A stretch of 44,798 nucleotides of DNA from positions 1-44,798 of the forward strand of contig CAZEUR010000005.1 in NCBI GenBank assembly GCA_964515175.1, given 5' to 3'. Origin of the DNA: CAIWGV01 sp964515175 (GTDB taxonomy: Bacteria; Pseudomonadota; Alphaproteobacteria; UBA7879; UBA5542). The stretch's first letter is position 1. The number at the start of each line of letters is the position of its first letter. The notes beneath the pieces were generated by a model. It worked only from the letters and a program-made list of their open reading frames with translations. It searched no databases and was not told the origin of the DNA. The position numbers and the translations under genes are program-made. This document shows positions 26,251 through 35,144 of this stretch, one piece after another.

Positions 26251-28965
26251 ATGTCGCAGACAGAATTAGCTTCTATTTCGTCCATTAGTCTCGAAGAGGA
26301 GATGAAGAAGTCCTATTTGGACTACGCCATGAGTGTCATCGTCAGCCGGGCTTTGCCGGATGTACGAGATGGTTTAAAGCCCGTTCATCGTCGCATTCTC
26401 TACTCCATGAAAGAGGGAGGCCTGGAATATAACCGGGCTTACCGTAAGTCTGCCCGCGTTGTGGGAGATGTGATGGGTAAGTATCACCCCCATGGAGATC
26501 AGGCTATTTATAATGCAATGGTGCGTATGGCCCAGCCCTTCTCCATGAGTCTCATGCTTGTGGATGGACAAGGAAATTATGGATCCATGGATGGCGACCC
26601 CGCAGCAGCTATGCGGTATACGGAAGCTCGCCTTTCCCACCCGGCTCACTTTTTATTGGAAGACATAGACAAGGATACGGTTGATTTCCAACCAAACTAT
26701 GATGAAAGTACAAAAGAGCCTGTAGTTTTACCAGCTCGTTTCCCGAATCTCCTTGTGAATGGGGCAGGCGGAATTGCAGTGGGTATGGCCACCAACATCC
26801 CTCCTCACAATTTGGGAGAGGTGATTGATGGGTGTTATGCCTATATGGATAATCCCGATATATCCATCGAAGAGCTTCTCCAATATATCCCAGGGCCAGA
26901 TTTCCCGACGGGGGGTGAGATTTTAGGACGGGAAGGAATTTTCCGAGCTTATCAAACGGGACATGCCTCCTTTGTGATTCGGGCGAAAGCTCATTTTGAG
27001 GAAGGGGAAAGGGACCGGGAGTCTATTGTCTTTACGGAGATTCCGTATCAGGCGAACAAAGCCAAGCTTATGGAGAAAATTGCCGAGCTTGTTAACGATA
27101 AGGTCATTGAAGGGATTTCAGATCTTCGCGATGAGTCGGACCGAGATGGTGTCCGTATGGTGATTGAATTAAAGAGGGATGCCGATCCCCATGTGATTTT
27201 GAATCAGCTGTACAGATATACACTGCTTCAAGATAGTTTTGGGGCCAACATGCTGTCTCTTCATAAGGGGAAACCCCTTTTGATGACGCTCAAAGAGATG
27301 ATTGCGGCGTTCATCGAATTCCGAGAGGAAGTGATTACCAAAAGAACACGATTTGAACTTGGAAAAGAGCGAGATCGGGGTCAGATTTTATTAGGACTTG
27401 GCTTAGCGGTGGCAAATTTGGATGAAGTTATTCAGCTCATCCGAAAAGCCGCAGATCCGGCCCTTGCAAAAGAACAGCTGATGGAGCGTTCTTGGCCCAT
27501 TCACGATATTCGCGAGTTCATCAGTCTTATTGAGGTTTCTGAGCAGCAATTTGGAGAAACCTATAAGCTCTCTGAGCGTCAAGCAAAGGCGATTCTCGAT
27601 TTGCGCCTCCACCGATTGACAGGTCTTGAAAGAGAGAAGATTCTTGAGGAGCTCAAAGAGTTGGTGGAGAGAATTAAGCACTACATTTTTGTTCTGTCTA
27701 ACCGCTCTGAAATCTTCCGAATCATGAAAGAAGAGTTGGCAGAGATTAAGGCAAAATTTGCCGTGCCACGAAGATCTCAGATTATTGACGGGGAAATCAC
27801 CACGGATCTTGAAAACCTGATTCAGAGAGAAGACATGGTGGTGACCGTGAGTCATGCCGGGTATATCAAGCGGGTCCCTCTGTCCACATACCGCGCTCAG
27901 CGTCGTGGTGGTAAAGGGAGAAGCGGCATGCAGACGCGGGAAGAAGATTTCGTGGAGCAGATGTTTGTGTCCAACACCCATACGCCCATTTTGTTCTTCT
28001 CATCCTTTGGTAAAGTCTATGTTCTGAAGGTTTATCGTCTTCCTTTGGGCAGCGCCACGTCAAAAGGGAAAGCCTTAATCAATCTATTGCCTCTTGAGAA
28101 AGATGAAAAAATTTCCACTATCATGCCGCTGTCTGGGGATGAATCCACGTGGAATGATTTGCACATTATGTTTGCAACCTCCAATGGGAATGTGCGGAAA
28201 AACCTATTGTCAGACTTCTTGAATATTCGGGCCAACGGCAAAATTGCCATGAAGCTGGATGAAGGGGAATATCTGGTGAATGTGGCGACTTGTGATGACG
28301 ATAGTGACGTGTTTATTTCCACAAAAGAAGGGCGCTGCATTCGATTTTCAACCACAGAAATCCGGGTTTTTGTGGGCAGAAACTCCAATGGCGTGCGTGG
28401 TATTCGCTTGCAGGGTGAAGATTATGTGGTTTCCATGTGTATTTTGAAGCACGGGAACTTTACCATTGAAGAGCGAGATTTGTACTTGCGGCAAGTGCGG
28501 GCACTTCGAGGCATGGAAGAAGGCGCGAATCCGTCTGAGCATCTGGCTGCCATGTTGCCAGAAGTTCGATATAAGGAAATGGCAGAGCAGGAAGAGTTTA
28601 TTTTGACTGTTTCTGAAAAAGGATTTGGGAAGCGCACGTCCGCTTACGAGTATCGTATCACGGGACGTGGAGGCCAAGGAATTACCAATATGGACTTGTC
28701 TGACAAGACAGGGCTTATTGTTGCGAGCTTCCCCGTGGAAGGAGATAATCACCTTATGCTGGTGACCGGAAGCGGTCAGCTGATCCGCTCTCGTGTGAAT
28801 GAAATCCGCATTGCAGGGCGCCGTACAAAGGGCGTTCGTCTCTTCCGCTTGCATGATTCTGAAACCGTCGTCTCTGCTGAACGTATTTTTGAGGATATGA
28901 GCGAAGAAGAAGGGTTTGAGGAAGGATCATCTGAGGGCGGAGAGATTTTGCCTGAGGAAATTTAG
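26251..28965 (+). CDS. gyrA: DNA gyrase subunit A
   Basis: GyrA is the DNA-breaking subunit of gyrase, which supercoils DNA with GyrB. The 904-residue product opens with LEEEMKKSYLDYAMSVIVSR and has the catalytic tyrosine at 123 (AAAMRYTEARL). It carries a full set of C-terminal beta-pinwheel repeats with a GyrA box-like QRRGGKGRSG (about 550-559). The quinolone-resistance region reads HGDQAIYN: Gln84 and Asn88, aligned with E. coli Ser83 and Asp87. Both replacements are of a kind linked to quinolone resistance elsewhere. bolA begins five bases downstream. Confidence 0.98.
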   Translation: MSQTELASISSISLEEEMKKSYLDYAMSVIVSRALPDVRDGLKPVHRRILYSMKEGGLEYNRAYRKSARVVGDVMGKYHPHGDQAIYNAMVRMAQPFSMSLMLVDGQGNYGSMDGDPAAAMRYTEARLSHPAHFLLEDIDKDTVDFQPNYDESTKEPVVLPARFPNLLVNGAGGIAVGMATNIPPHNLGEVIDGCYAYMDNPDISIEELLQYIPGPDFPTGGEILGREGIFRAYQTGHASFVIRAKAHFEEGERDRESIVFTEIPYQANKAKLMEKIAELVNDKVIEGISDLRDESDRDGVRMVIELKRDADPHVILNQLYRYTLLQDSFGANMLSLHKGKPLLMTLKEMIAAFIEFREEVITKRTRFELGKERDRGQILLGLGLAVANLDEVIQLIRKAADPALAKEQLMERSWPIHDIREFISLIEVSEQQFGETYKLSERQAKAILDLRLHRLTGLEREKILEELKELVERIKHYIFVLSNRSEIFRIMKEELAEIKAKFAVPRRSQIIDGEITTDLENLIQREDMVVTVSHAGYIKRVPLSTYRAQRRGGKGRSGMQTREEDFVEQMFVSNTHTPILFFSSFGKVYVLKVYRLPLGSATSKGKALINLLPLEKDEKISTIMPLSGDESTWNDLHIMFATSNGNVRKNLLSDFLNIRANGKIAMKLDEGEYLVNVATCDDDSDVFISTKEGRCIRFSTTEIRVFVGRNSNGVRGIRLQGEDYVVSMCILKHGNFTIEERDLYLRQVRALRGMEEGANPSEHLAAMLPEVRYKEMAEQEEFILTVSEKGFGKRTSAYEYRITGRGGQGITNMDLSDKTGLIVASFPVEGDNHLMLVTGSGQLIRSRVNEIRIAGRRTKGVRLFRLHDSETVVSAERIFEDMSEEEGFEEGSSEGGEILPEEI

Positions 28966-28970
28966 TTTTC

Positions 28971-29225
28971 GTGAGGGAAATTCTCTATCAAAAACTTAGC
29001 TCGGCCTTTCAGCCGCTTCATCTGGAAGTGATTGACCAGTCTGCAGCCCATCATGGGCATCAGGAATCGGGCGCTGTTGGGAGTAGTCATTTTAAGATCA
29101 TCCTCGTATCCAAATCCTTTGAAGGAAAATCTCCTCTGGAGCGGCATCGCATGGTGTATGCGTGCTTGGCGGACGAGATCCCTCAGATTCATGCGGTGCA
29201 GTTGGATTTGCGATCGGCGTTATAG
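28971..29225 (+). CDS. bolA: BolA-family protein
   Basis: The 84-residue product has the BolA fold pattern: SHFKIILVSKSFEGKSPLERHRMVY with the conserved basic RHRMVYACL motif, followed by IHAVQLDLR. BolA proteins bind monothiol glutaredoxins and [2Fe-2S] clusters and affect iron handling and cell shape. It starts at GTG five bases after gyrA. Many alphaproteobacteria place grxD next to bolA; no glutaredoxin follows here. Confidence 0.88.
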   Translation: MREILYQKLSSAFQPLHLEVIDQSAAHHGHQESGAVGSSHFKIILVSKSFEGKSPLERHRMVYACLADEIPQIHAVQLDLRSAL

Positions 29226-29342
29226 ATATTCGATTATTTATGGAGGGGGCCCATGGGACAACGTGTTTTTTTGTTCTGTGGATAAGTATTATCCAATTTC
29301 TCAGGGTTGAAGGGGTGGTATAGTTGCCGGAAGAGAGGTTAG

Positions 29343-29367
29343 GTTACTTCGCTCCGCACTGCGTAAC
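29343..29367. repeat. Short imperfect hairpin in the bolA-deaminase-like gap
   Basis: GTTAC (29343-29347) pairs with GTAAC (29363-29367) around the GC-rich TTCGCTCCGCACTGC. The 236-base gap also holds a ten-codon frame (MGQRVFLFCG after GGAGGGGG), which I do not count as a gene. The hairpin resembles the repeat tails elsewhere in the window (CGCTCC..). Confidence 0.35.
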
Positions 29368-29394
29368 GAATTGAAAAACTATCTCTGAATTTTC

Positions 29395-29422
29395 TTGCTT
29401 ATGGATAGGGTGGGTTTATAGT
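29395..29422 (+). promoter_or_regulatory. Sigma-70-type promoter for the deaminase-like/Smr pair
   Basis: TTGCTT (29395-29400) and TATAGT (29417-29422) are 16 bases apart. They lie 39 bases before the ATG at 29462, which is preceded by a strong GGAGG. The Smr-domain gene 46 bases downstream has no obvious promoter and is probably co-transcribed. Confidence 0.55.
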
Positions 29423-29461
29423 GGTTTCGGCACATGCGCTTTAATCTCTGGAGGAAACCAA

Positions 29462-30496
29462 ATGAGCCTTTTTCGCAAAAATCTTGTCATTTGCCTTGTA
29501 TTTGTCTTCATGCTCGGTTTCCTGTCTCATGGAAATACCTCTGTAGACGAATTAACAGAAAAACTACTACAAGCTAACAAAGTTTCCGAAAGAATAAATC
29601 TGTGCCGTCTCAAAGGGCCTGATAATTTACTGTCCCAATATACAAATCAGGTGGATTTAGCTTCAAAAGGACAGCTAAATTTAAATATAAAACTTTGTGC
29701 AGATCGCACAAAAATGGTAGCTAGGCTGGCAAGTAGCGATGGATACAAAAATCATATGTTTGTGAGTAGCATTCGAATTGATGAAGGCAGTCATACTTTC
29801 AGACCCTTTTTAAGAGCCCCCCTCTTTAACGGTATCATCCATTCCTCACCCAATCAAAATTTAGTCATTGACTGGGCCAGCAGTGGATCAACCATAAAGC
29901 CTCATAAAGAATGCCATAAACATTTAAGTCAGATAAGTCATGGAAAGAGGAATGATGGCCATTCAGAGCCCCAGTTAATTGCCGATATCGAGGCTCTTTT
30001 CATAAAAGATCATACTCAGGTGGTTAAGCTTTTTACGCCTGCTGAAGATTCCTCCGCTCTCTTGGCATGTGGTCTTGAGTTTTATAGCTCTTTTGATGCC
30101 TGCAACCTCTGTTTGGATGACCTGATTGAATTTAGAAAATCCCATCAAAAAGGTCAGAGAAGTATTTCTTGCGCCATTAGAGATTCTTTAAAAGATAGAT
30201 TTAAAGGAAAGAAGGAGGATGCTTTTGTCCTTCTATACCATGCTCATTACCCCTATAAGGACGCTACCTATCATGGGGAAGACGAGAAATCATACTGGGG
30301 TAATTTTCAATATTCCTACCGTCCTTCTCCACGAGTAGACACGTTTTTAAATAGGGCTTTTGAAGACACTCATACGCTTGTCCCTCATCACCACTCGGTT
30401 CCTTTACGGAAAGATATAATGCTCAGTCATATTCACCAGTTGTCTGGAAAAGAATCCAATTATGATAGGAACAAATCTTCCTTTGTTTTTTCATGA
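29462..30496 (+). CDS. Exported protein with a cytidine-deaminase-like HxE...CxxC signature
   Basis: The 344-residue product has a signal peptide (about 1-25) and a clear ribosome-binding site. Its central region has His167-Ser-Glu169 in GHSEPQLIADIEALF and, 47 residues later, Cys214-x-x-Cys217 in FYSSFDACNLCLDDL. This is the order and spacing of the zinc site of the cytidine-deaminase superfamily, in which HxE supplies a zinc ligand and the catalytic Glu and CxxC supplies two ligands. The Pro usually before the first Cys is Ala. The polymorphic-toxin deaminases are the nearest known group in style. An Smr-domain gene follows. Nucleic-acid or nucleotide deamination outside the cell, or in a host, is inference. 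Confidence 0.6.
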   Translation: MSLFRKNLVICLVFVFMLGFLSHGNTSVDELTEKLLQANKVSERINLCRLKGPDNLLSQYTNQVDLASKGQLNLNIKLCADRTKMVARLASSDGYKNHMFVSSIRIDEGSHTFRPFLRAPLFNGIIHSSPNQNLVIDWASSGSTIKPHKECHKHLSQISHGKRNDGHSEPQLIADIEALFIKDHTQVVKLFTPAEDSSALLACGLEFYSSFDACNLCLDDLIEFRKSHQKGQRSISCAIRDSLKDRFKGKKEDAFVLLYHAHYPYKDATYHGEDEKSYWGNFQYSYRPSPRVDTFLNRAFEDTHTLVPHHHSVPLRKDIMLSHIHQLSGKESNYDRNKSSFVFS

Positions 30497-30542
30497 ATTC
30501 ATTGGGGCTAAAGGGAATGAAAAAAGAGGTTTGGACTTTCTC

Positions 30543-31142
30543 ATGAGGGGGATGTTTTTATTTATGATCCTCCTCCCATTTTATGGGCAAAGCCATGTGG
30601 CTGAGACCGAAGACATCTCGTCGAGACGTTCTGCAAAACTGTATAAAAAACTACAGAAATGCTCTTTAGAACAGCCGTTTGGCTTCTTGGATCTTCATGG
30701 TGTAAAAGGAGCCAAAGAAGCAAAAGAGGAATTTTTTGTATTTATGAAGGACTCTATAAAAAAAGGTCTCTCAGAGGTAAAAGTAGTGACTGGAAGAGGA
30801 GCTCACTCCAACCTGCTCGAGGGAGAATTTGGTATTTTATCAAAATCCCTCCCCTCCTGGATCAAACAGGCTGGATGGATTCAAAGCAAGGTAAAAAAAT
30901 GTAACCTCTCTTGTTACGGTGGTTGTTATACAATTTTTCTAAAGACGAGAGAAGACCTTACCAAAATTCAAGCTGAAACCATGCCTTGGGACAAAAAAGC
31001 AAGACTCAGAGCAAAAGCCAAAGCGGAAAGCAAATCATTCAAAGGATGCTTCAGAAATCGTAAATACGGCAGCAAGTTTATCATTGCCGCGCAGTATCAA
31101 CATTTTATATTTGAGAGAGACTTTCTAACAGAAACTGCTTAG
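30543..31142 (+). CDS. Exported Smr-domain protein (putative nuclease)
   Basis: From the ATG at 30543 the product has 199 residues with a hydrophobic signal-like N-terminus (MRGMFLFMILLPFYGQSHVA). An upstream ATG at 30462 overlaps the preceding gene and would bury the signal. The Smr domain shows FGFLDLHGVKGAKEA (DLHG motif), VVTGRGAHSNLLEGEFGIL (the usual HGKGxHS loop, here TGRGAHS) and CYGGCYTIFLK at its end. Smr domains of MutS2 and related proteins nick or cleave DNA or RNA. An exported Smr protein is unusual. Extra cysteines (CNLSCYGGC) fit disulfides. It follows the deaminase-like gene and is probably co-transcribed with it. Confidence 0.65.
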   Translation: MRGMFLFMILLPFYGQSHVAETEDISSRRSAKLYKKLQKCSLEQPFGFLDLHGVKGAKEAKEEFFVFMKDSIKKGLSEVKVVTGRGAHSNLLEGEFGILSKSLPSWIKQAGWIQSKVKKCNLSCYGGCYTIFLKTREDLTKIQAETMPWDKKARLRAKAKAESKSFKGCFRNRKYGSKFIIAAQYQHFIFERDFLTETA

Positions 31143-31191
31143 GATTTTTGGTCAGATAGACTCTTAAGAACTTCTATCACAACACAATGTT

Positions 31192-31429
31192 TTAAGCTGT
31201 TTTTCTAAATAAGAAAGACCGTCTATATCGTCTGATTAATCCTGGATCCTTCATCCTTTTCATGAGGACGTAGAGCTGTTTATAAGCCTCCATTTCTTCT
31301 GTAGAGAGATTACTCTACAAAGCTTGCGCTTTAGCGAACGGATCTTCCTGAGATTCAGTTATTCTTGGACAAGGCAGTCGATCTCCTGTCGTAATACTAA
31401 GGTGGTCCCATATTATTGGACCACCTTAA
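31192..31429 (-). pseudogene. Decayed reading frame of unknown origin
   Basis: The 483-base gap before typA holds a minus-strand frame with coherent protein-like sequence. One segment is DRLPCPRITESQEDPFAKAQ, then an in-frame TAG (31315-31317). The second segment is STEEMEAYKQLYVLMKRMKD, ending at TAA 31192-31194. There is no start codon or ribosome-binding site. It looks like the decayed C-terminus of a charged helical protein. I do not recognise the family. A palindrome (31398-31428) overlaps its 5' edge. The remainder of the gap (31430-31625) shows only the typA leader region. Confidence 0.35.
31398..31428. repeat. Perfect 11-base inverted repeat
   Basis: TAAGGTGGTCC (31398-31408) and GGACCACCTTA (31418-31428) flank a 9-base loop CATATTATT. 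No T-run follows on either strand, so it is not a standard terminator. It may be a protein-binding palindrome or an insertion-element remnant next to the decayed reading frame. Confidence 0.6.
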
Positions 31430-31625
31430 ATGGCCGACTTTGTACCTTTTCGTAGATTAACCCTAAAGTTAATTTGTAATATGAATGTTCGGAATCTTTA
31501 TGTTTTCCATAAGGAAACAAAAAGCTTGCATTTTTGGCTGATTTATAGGAAAAAGAGACCTCTCCTCACAGATTAGGCTGTGACAGGACGTAAAACCTTA
31601 TTTAAGAAGAAAGCTTTTTTATCAC

Positions 31626-33452
31626 ATGACTGAAATCAGAAATCTCGCCATTATTGCCCACGTTGACCATGGAAAAACGACTCTTGTGGATGCGTTGCTT
31701 CATCAAAGCGGTACTTTCCGAAGCAATGAACGGGTGGCAGAACGGGCCATGGACTCCAATGATTTGGAAAAAGAACGTGGTATCACGATTCTCGCGAAAT
31801 GTACGTCCATTGAATGGCAGAACAAACGATTTAATATCGTCGATACGCCAGGACACGCGGACTTTGGTGGGGAAGTAGAGCGTATTCTTGATATGGTAGA
31901 TGGCGTGATCGTGTTGGTGGATGCGGCAGAAGGTCCCATGCCTCAGACGAAGTTCGTATTAACCAAGGCTTTGGCGCAAGGACTCAGGCCTATCGTTGTT
32001 GTGAACAAAATTGACCGTCCTGATGGGCGTCCTCAGGAGGTTTTGAACGAAGTCTTTGATCTCTTTGTATCTTTGAATGCGACTGATGAACAGTTGGATT
32101 TCCCAATCCTTTACTCCTCATCTCGTGAAGGCTGGGCTGTTCGGGATTTGAAAGACCCGCGTGAAAATATGCAGCCTTTGTTGGAAACTATTTATAGTCA
32201 CATTCCGGCCCCTCAAGTGGAGCAAAATGGGCCTTTCAAAATGTTGGCCACGATCTTGGAGTATGACAATTTCGTAGGACGAATTTTGACTGGTAAGATT
32301 TATAGCGGAAAGGCCACCATCAATGGGACTGTTAAATCTTTGATGCCAGACGGAACGTTGCGAGAGCAAGGTAAGATCACGAAGATCATGACATTCCGTG
32401 GACTCGCACGGGTACCGGTGGATGTGGCAGAGGCAGGGGACATTGTAACCGTTGCCGGTCTTTCTGAGACAACCGTAGGTGATACGGTGTGTGTTCCAGA
32501 GGTGACAGAAGCCTTGAAGACGATTCCAATTGATCCGCCTACTTTGGCCATGACCTTTGCGGTGAATGACTCTCCGTTGGCAGGACGGGAAGGAACAAAG
32601 CTTACGTCTCGGATGATTCGGGAGCGGTTGATGCACGAAAAAGAAACCAACGTTTCTATTCAAGTGCGGGAAACCGATGGTAAGGATGCTTTTGAAGTAT
32701 CGGGACGGGGAGAATTGCAGCTTGGGGTTCTGATTGAAACCATGCGTCGGGAAGGATTCGAGCTTTCCATTAGCCGTCCACGGGTGCTTTATAAAAAGGA
32801 TGAAGTGACCGGTGAACGCCTGGAGCCTCTGGAAGATGTTCAGGTGGATGTGGATGAGCCTTATGTGGGTGTGGTTGTTGAGAAGTTAGGTCTCCGTAAA
32901 GGGGAAATGACGGACATGACCACCATTGAAGGTGGTAAGGTGCGACTCAAGTTTTTGGTGCCAACCCGCGGGCTCATTGGATATAGAAATGAATTCCTGA
33001 CAGATACACGGGGAACAGGTGTTATGTGTCGTGCGTTCTATGGATATGGTCCTTATAAGGGAGAAATAGGAGGTCGCCGGAATGGTGTCTTGATTTCCAC
33101 CGATCAAGGGAAGGCTGTATCCTATGCTCTTTGGTTTATCGAGGAACGTGGAATTTTGTTCGTGTCTCCCGGAGATGATGTGTACACGGGTATGATCATT
33201 GGAGAGAACTCAAGGCCTTCTGATTTAGAAGTGAATCCGCTCAAGGAAAAGAAGCTTAGTAACGTGAGAGCTTCAGGTAAAGATGAGGCCATTCGGTTGA
33301 CGCCACCTCGGCAGTTGACTTTGGAGCAAGCCTTAAGCTATTTGGAAAGCGACGAGTTGGTGGAAGTAACGCCCAAGACGTTCCGGATTCGGAAGATTCA
33401 TTTGGATCCAAATGCACGTAAAAGAGCTGAAAGATCGAACTCTTTTGATTAA
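31626..33452 (+). CDS. typA: Ribosome-associated GTPase TypA/BipA
   Basis: TypA is a translational GTPase of the EF-G class that binds 70S ribosomes and helps ribosome assembly and stress growth. The 608-residue product has G1 AHVDHGKTT, the switch II VDTPGHADF, G4 NKID, and the TypA C-terminal domain (GRNGVL, EERGILFVSPGDDVYTGMI). Length fits the family (about 605). A long leader precedes the ATG; no clear ribosome-binding site beyond AAGAAAG is seen. Confidence 0.97.
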   Translation: MTEIRNLAIIAHVDHGKTTLVDALLHQSGTFRSNERVAERAMDSNDLEKERGITILAKCTSIEWQNKRFNIVDTPGHADFGGEVERILDMVDGVIVLVDAAEGPMPQTKFVLTKALAQGLRPIVVVNKIDRPDGRPQEVLNEVFDLFVSLNATDEQLDFPILYSSSREGWAVRDLKDPRENMQPLLETIYSHIPAPQVEQNGPFKMLATILEYDNFVGRILTGKIYSGKATINGTVKSLMPDGTLREQGKITKIMTFRGLARVPVDVAEAGDIVTVAGLSETTVGDTVCVPEVTEALKTIPIDPPTLAMTFAVNDSPLAGREGTKLTSRMIRERLMHEKETNVSIQVRETDGKDAFEVSGRGELQLGVLIETMRREGFELSISRPRVLYKKDEVTGERLEPLEDVQVDVDEPYVGVVVEKLGLRKGEMTDMTTIEGGKVRLKFLVPTRGLIGYRNEFLTDTRGTGVMCRAFYGYGPYKGEIGGRRNGVLISTDQGKAVSYALWFIEERGILFVSPGDDVYTGMIIGENSRPSDLEVNPLKEKKLSNVRASGKDEAIRLTPPRQLTLEQALSYLESDELVEVTPKTFRIRKIHLDPNARKRAERSNSFD

Positions 33453-33511
33453 TTTCGATTGATATTCAATTAATAATCATTTATTCAATTGAAAAATAAA
33501 GAGGAGTTTCT

Positions 33512-35083
33512 ATGGATAAATTTATTAAAATACTTCTTTTAGGCGCGTTAATTAAAGCATCCTCTTTGTATGCTGCAATGAGCCCAGAAGATCAACAGAG
33601 TTTGCCACGCCTGGTTATTGTGGCCATGGAATGCGGTGAATTTGAAAATGCTGTTAATTCCATGGATTCTCAGATAGCTTTTCAATCTATTAGAGAGTAT
33701 GCAGAGCATCCTTGCAGTCAAAGCAATTTGGACGCCTCTGTCCATAATCAGTTTATAGGAGGTCTTTATTTCTTTTTATTTAACAAAGAAGGGGGCTGGG
33801 GTAAAATCAGGTCATTGGGCAGTTTAGCGGATCTCGCCGTTCCAAAAGAGGCGCCTCTTATTGTAAAATCTCTCCACAATGCTGCGATGAGATTCTATAG
33901 AGCCGGAGAGAGAAGCCCTCGGGTACAAAATATGTTACAAGTTCTTGCAGAAACCCTCAAATATAGGCCTTCCATTGAGGCATTTGCCGAATTCACGGCA
34001 AATCTTCAAGAGAAAAGGTGGAAAGAAGCCCAAGCGTTAGTTCCTGCTCTAGAGCGATATTCTGATCTTTTTGGTCGTATGGCCTCAATGGTGCCTGAGC
34101 ACTTTAATTCAGAGAGCTGTGCAGACATTATGAAGAAGTCTATTAGGGCAGCGACTGCACAATTAACAACGCAGTTGCCAGAAAAAGATTTGAGGTCTCT
34201 AGAGGCAGACTTATTAAAGAAAGTAGACGCTCCGGAAGTACGAGAGATATTCCATACAGCATCTGCAGAGCTTGCTTCTGCGGCATCTAGACCTGCCTCA
34301 GAGACGAAAAAAGCGGCTCAACAGTTTCGGTTGGGGGATGTGAGTGGTGGGGCAACCACTCTCACAAAAGCTCAAGCTGTGATGGACCTTATGCCTCTGG
34401 AGGGAGACTTTCTTTTTTCCCCGTCCTATTTAGAAGCTTTGTATGACATTAGCTGCTCTATTAAAAGGAAAGTTGAGCCACAGGATATAGTCTTTTTTGT
34501 GGGAAGGTCTCCCCTCTATATACGAGAAATGATGGAGAATTTAGACTTTTTGACGTCAAATTTTTTTGCGGCCCCTTTTTCCTTTAAAGGAAAAGATGCG
34601 GTGAATTTAGATAGGGAGCAACAGATAGCCTATGAGCGTGCAGAGTCTGCATATATTGAGTTTTTGGAGAAACAGTATAGGGTAGGAGATCTTTTGAAGG
34701 CTAATCCCTCTAGAAGATTTTTAGCCGTAGACCTTTATGAAACAGGAATATCAGTCAATAAATTCTGCGATCTTCTCCAGCGTTCCTTAACGCCTGAAGC
34801 GCGTGTTCAAATCATTGCTTTAACAGACAGTGAGAGTCGCATTCAAAAGGCAGCTCATGATCCAAGAGTTTTGGGAGTTGTTCAAATTCCAGGCGAAATG
34901 ATTGTGTCAAATGATGGGGTTCGGGGTATTAAAACAGCTTTAGGATGTTCTTTCAGTTGGTCTGAATGGGCGCAATGGAAAGACATTTCAGCGAAGCCTC
35001 CTTTTAGAGGTCAGGAAGCTGAGAAACTTTGCAACCAAATTCGGGACTTTGCAAACACAAAAAAAATTCCTGGTCATTCTTAA
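33512..35083 (+). CDS. Exported protein with a phosphoribosyltransferase-like motif
   Basis: The 523-residue product has a signal peptide (MDKFIKILLLGALIKASSLY) and AGAGGAG before its start. Residues about 30-290 are mainly helical with no recognised domain. The C-terminal half has DIVFFVGRSPLYI (325-337) and then VDLYETGIS (406-414). The second resembles the PRPP-binding loop of type I phosphoribosyltransferases (hydrophobic-D-x-x-x-T-G-x-S), with one rather than two acidic residues, and the spacing suits a Rossmann-like alpha/beta fold. This is a motif-level inference. Such enzymes are rarely exported, so an effector role is possible. Function unknown. Confidence 0.55.
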   Translation: MDKFIKILLLGALIKASSLYAAMSPEDQQSLPRLVIVAMECGEFENAVNSMDSQIAFQSIREYAEHPCSQSNLDASVHNQFIGGLYFFLFNKEGGWGKIRSLGSLADLAVPKEAPLIVKSLHNAAMRFYRAGERSPRVQNMLQVLAETLKYRPSIEAFAEFTANLQEKRWKEAQALVPALERYSDLFGRMASMVPEHFNSESCADIMKKSIRAATAQLTTQLPEKDLRSLEADLLKKVDAPEVREIFHTASAELASAASRPASETKKAAQQFRLGDVSGGATTLTKAQAVMDLMPLEGDFLFSPSYLEALYDISCSIKRKVEPQDIVFFVGRSPLYIREMMENLDFLTSNFFAAPFSFKGKDAVNLDREQQIAYERAESAYIEFLEKQYRVGDLLKANPSRRFLAVDLYETGISVNKFCDLLQRSLTPEARVQIIALTDSESRIQKAAHDPRVLGVVQIPGEMIVSNDGVRGIKTALGCSFSWSEWAQWKDISAKPPFRGQEAEKLCNQIRDFANTKKIPGHS

Positions 35084-35144
35084 GGTTTCTAGATACATTC
35101 CTGTTTAGATCAAACTTTCACAATAGGAATGCAAACGCCTCTAT

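Noticed and set aside
27403..27981. 192-residue minus-strand ORF within gyrA
   Set aside because: Antisense shadow of a conserved coding region.
29250..29285. Ten-codon frame MGQRVFLFCG after GGAGGGGG
   Set aside because: Too short and without supporting context; it does not resemble glutaredoxin, which would be expected beside bolA.
32118..32663. 181-residue minus-strand ORF within typA
   Set aside because: Fully antisense to a conserved gene, with no protein-like motif or start signal.
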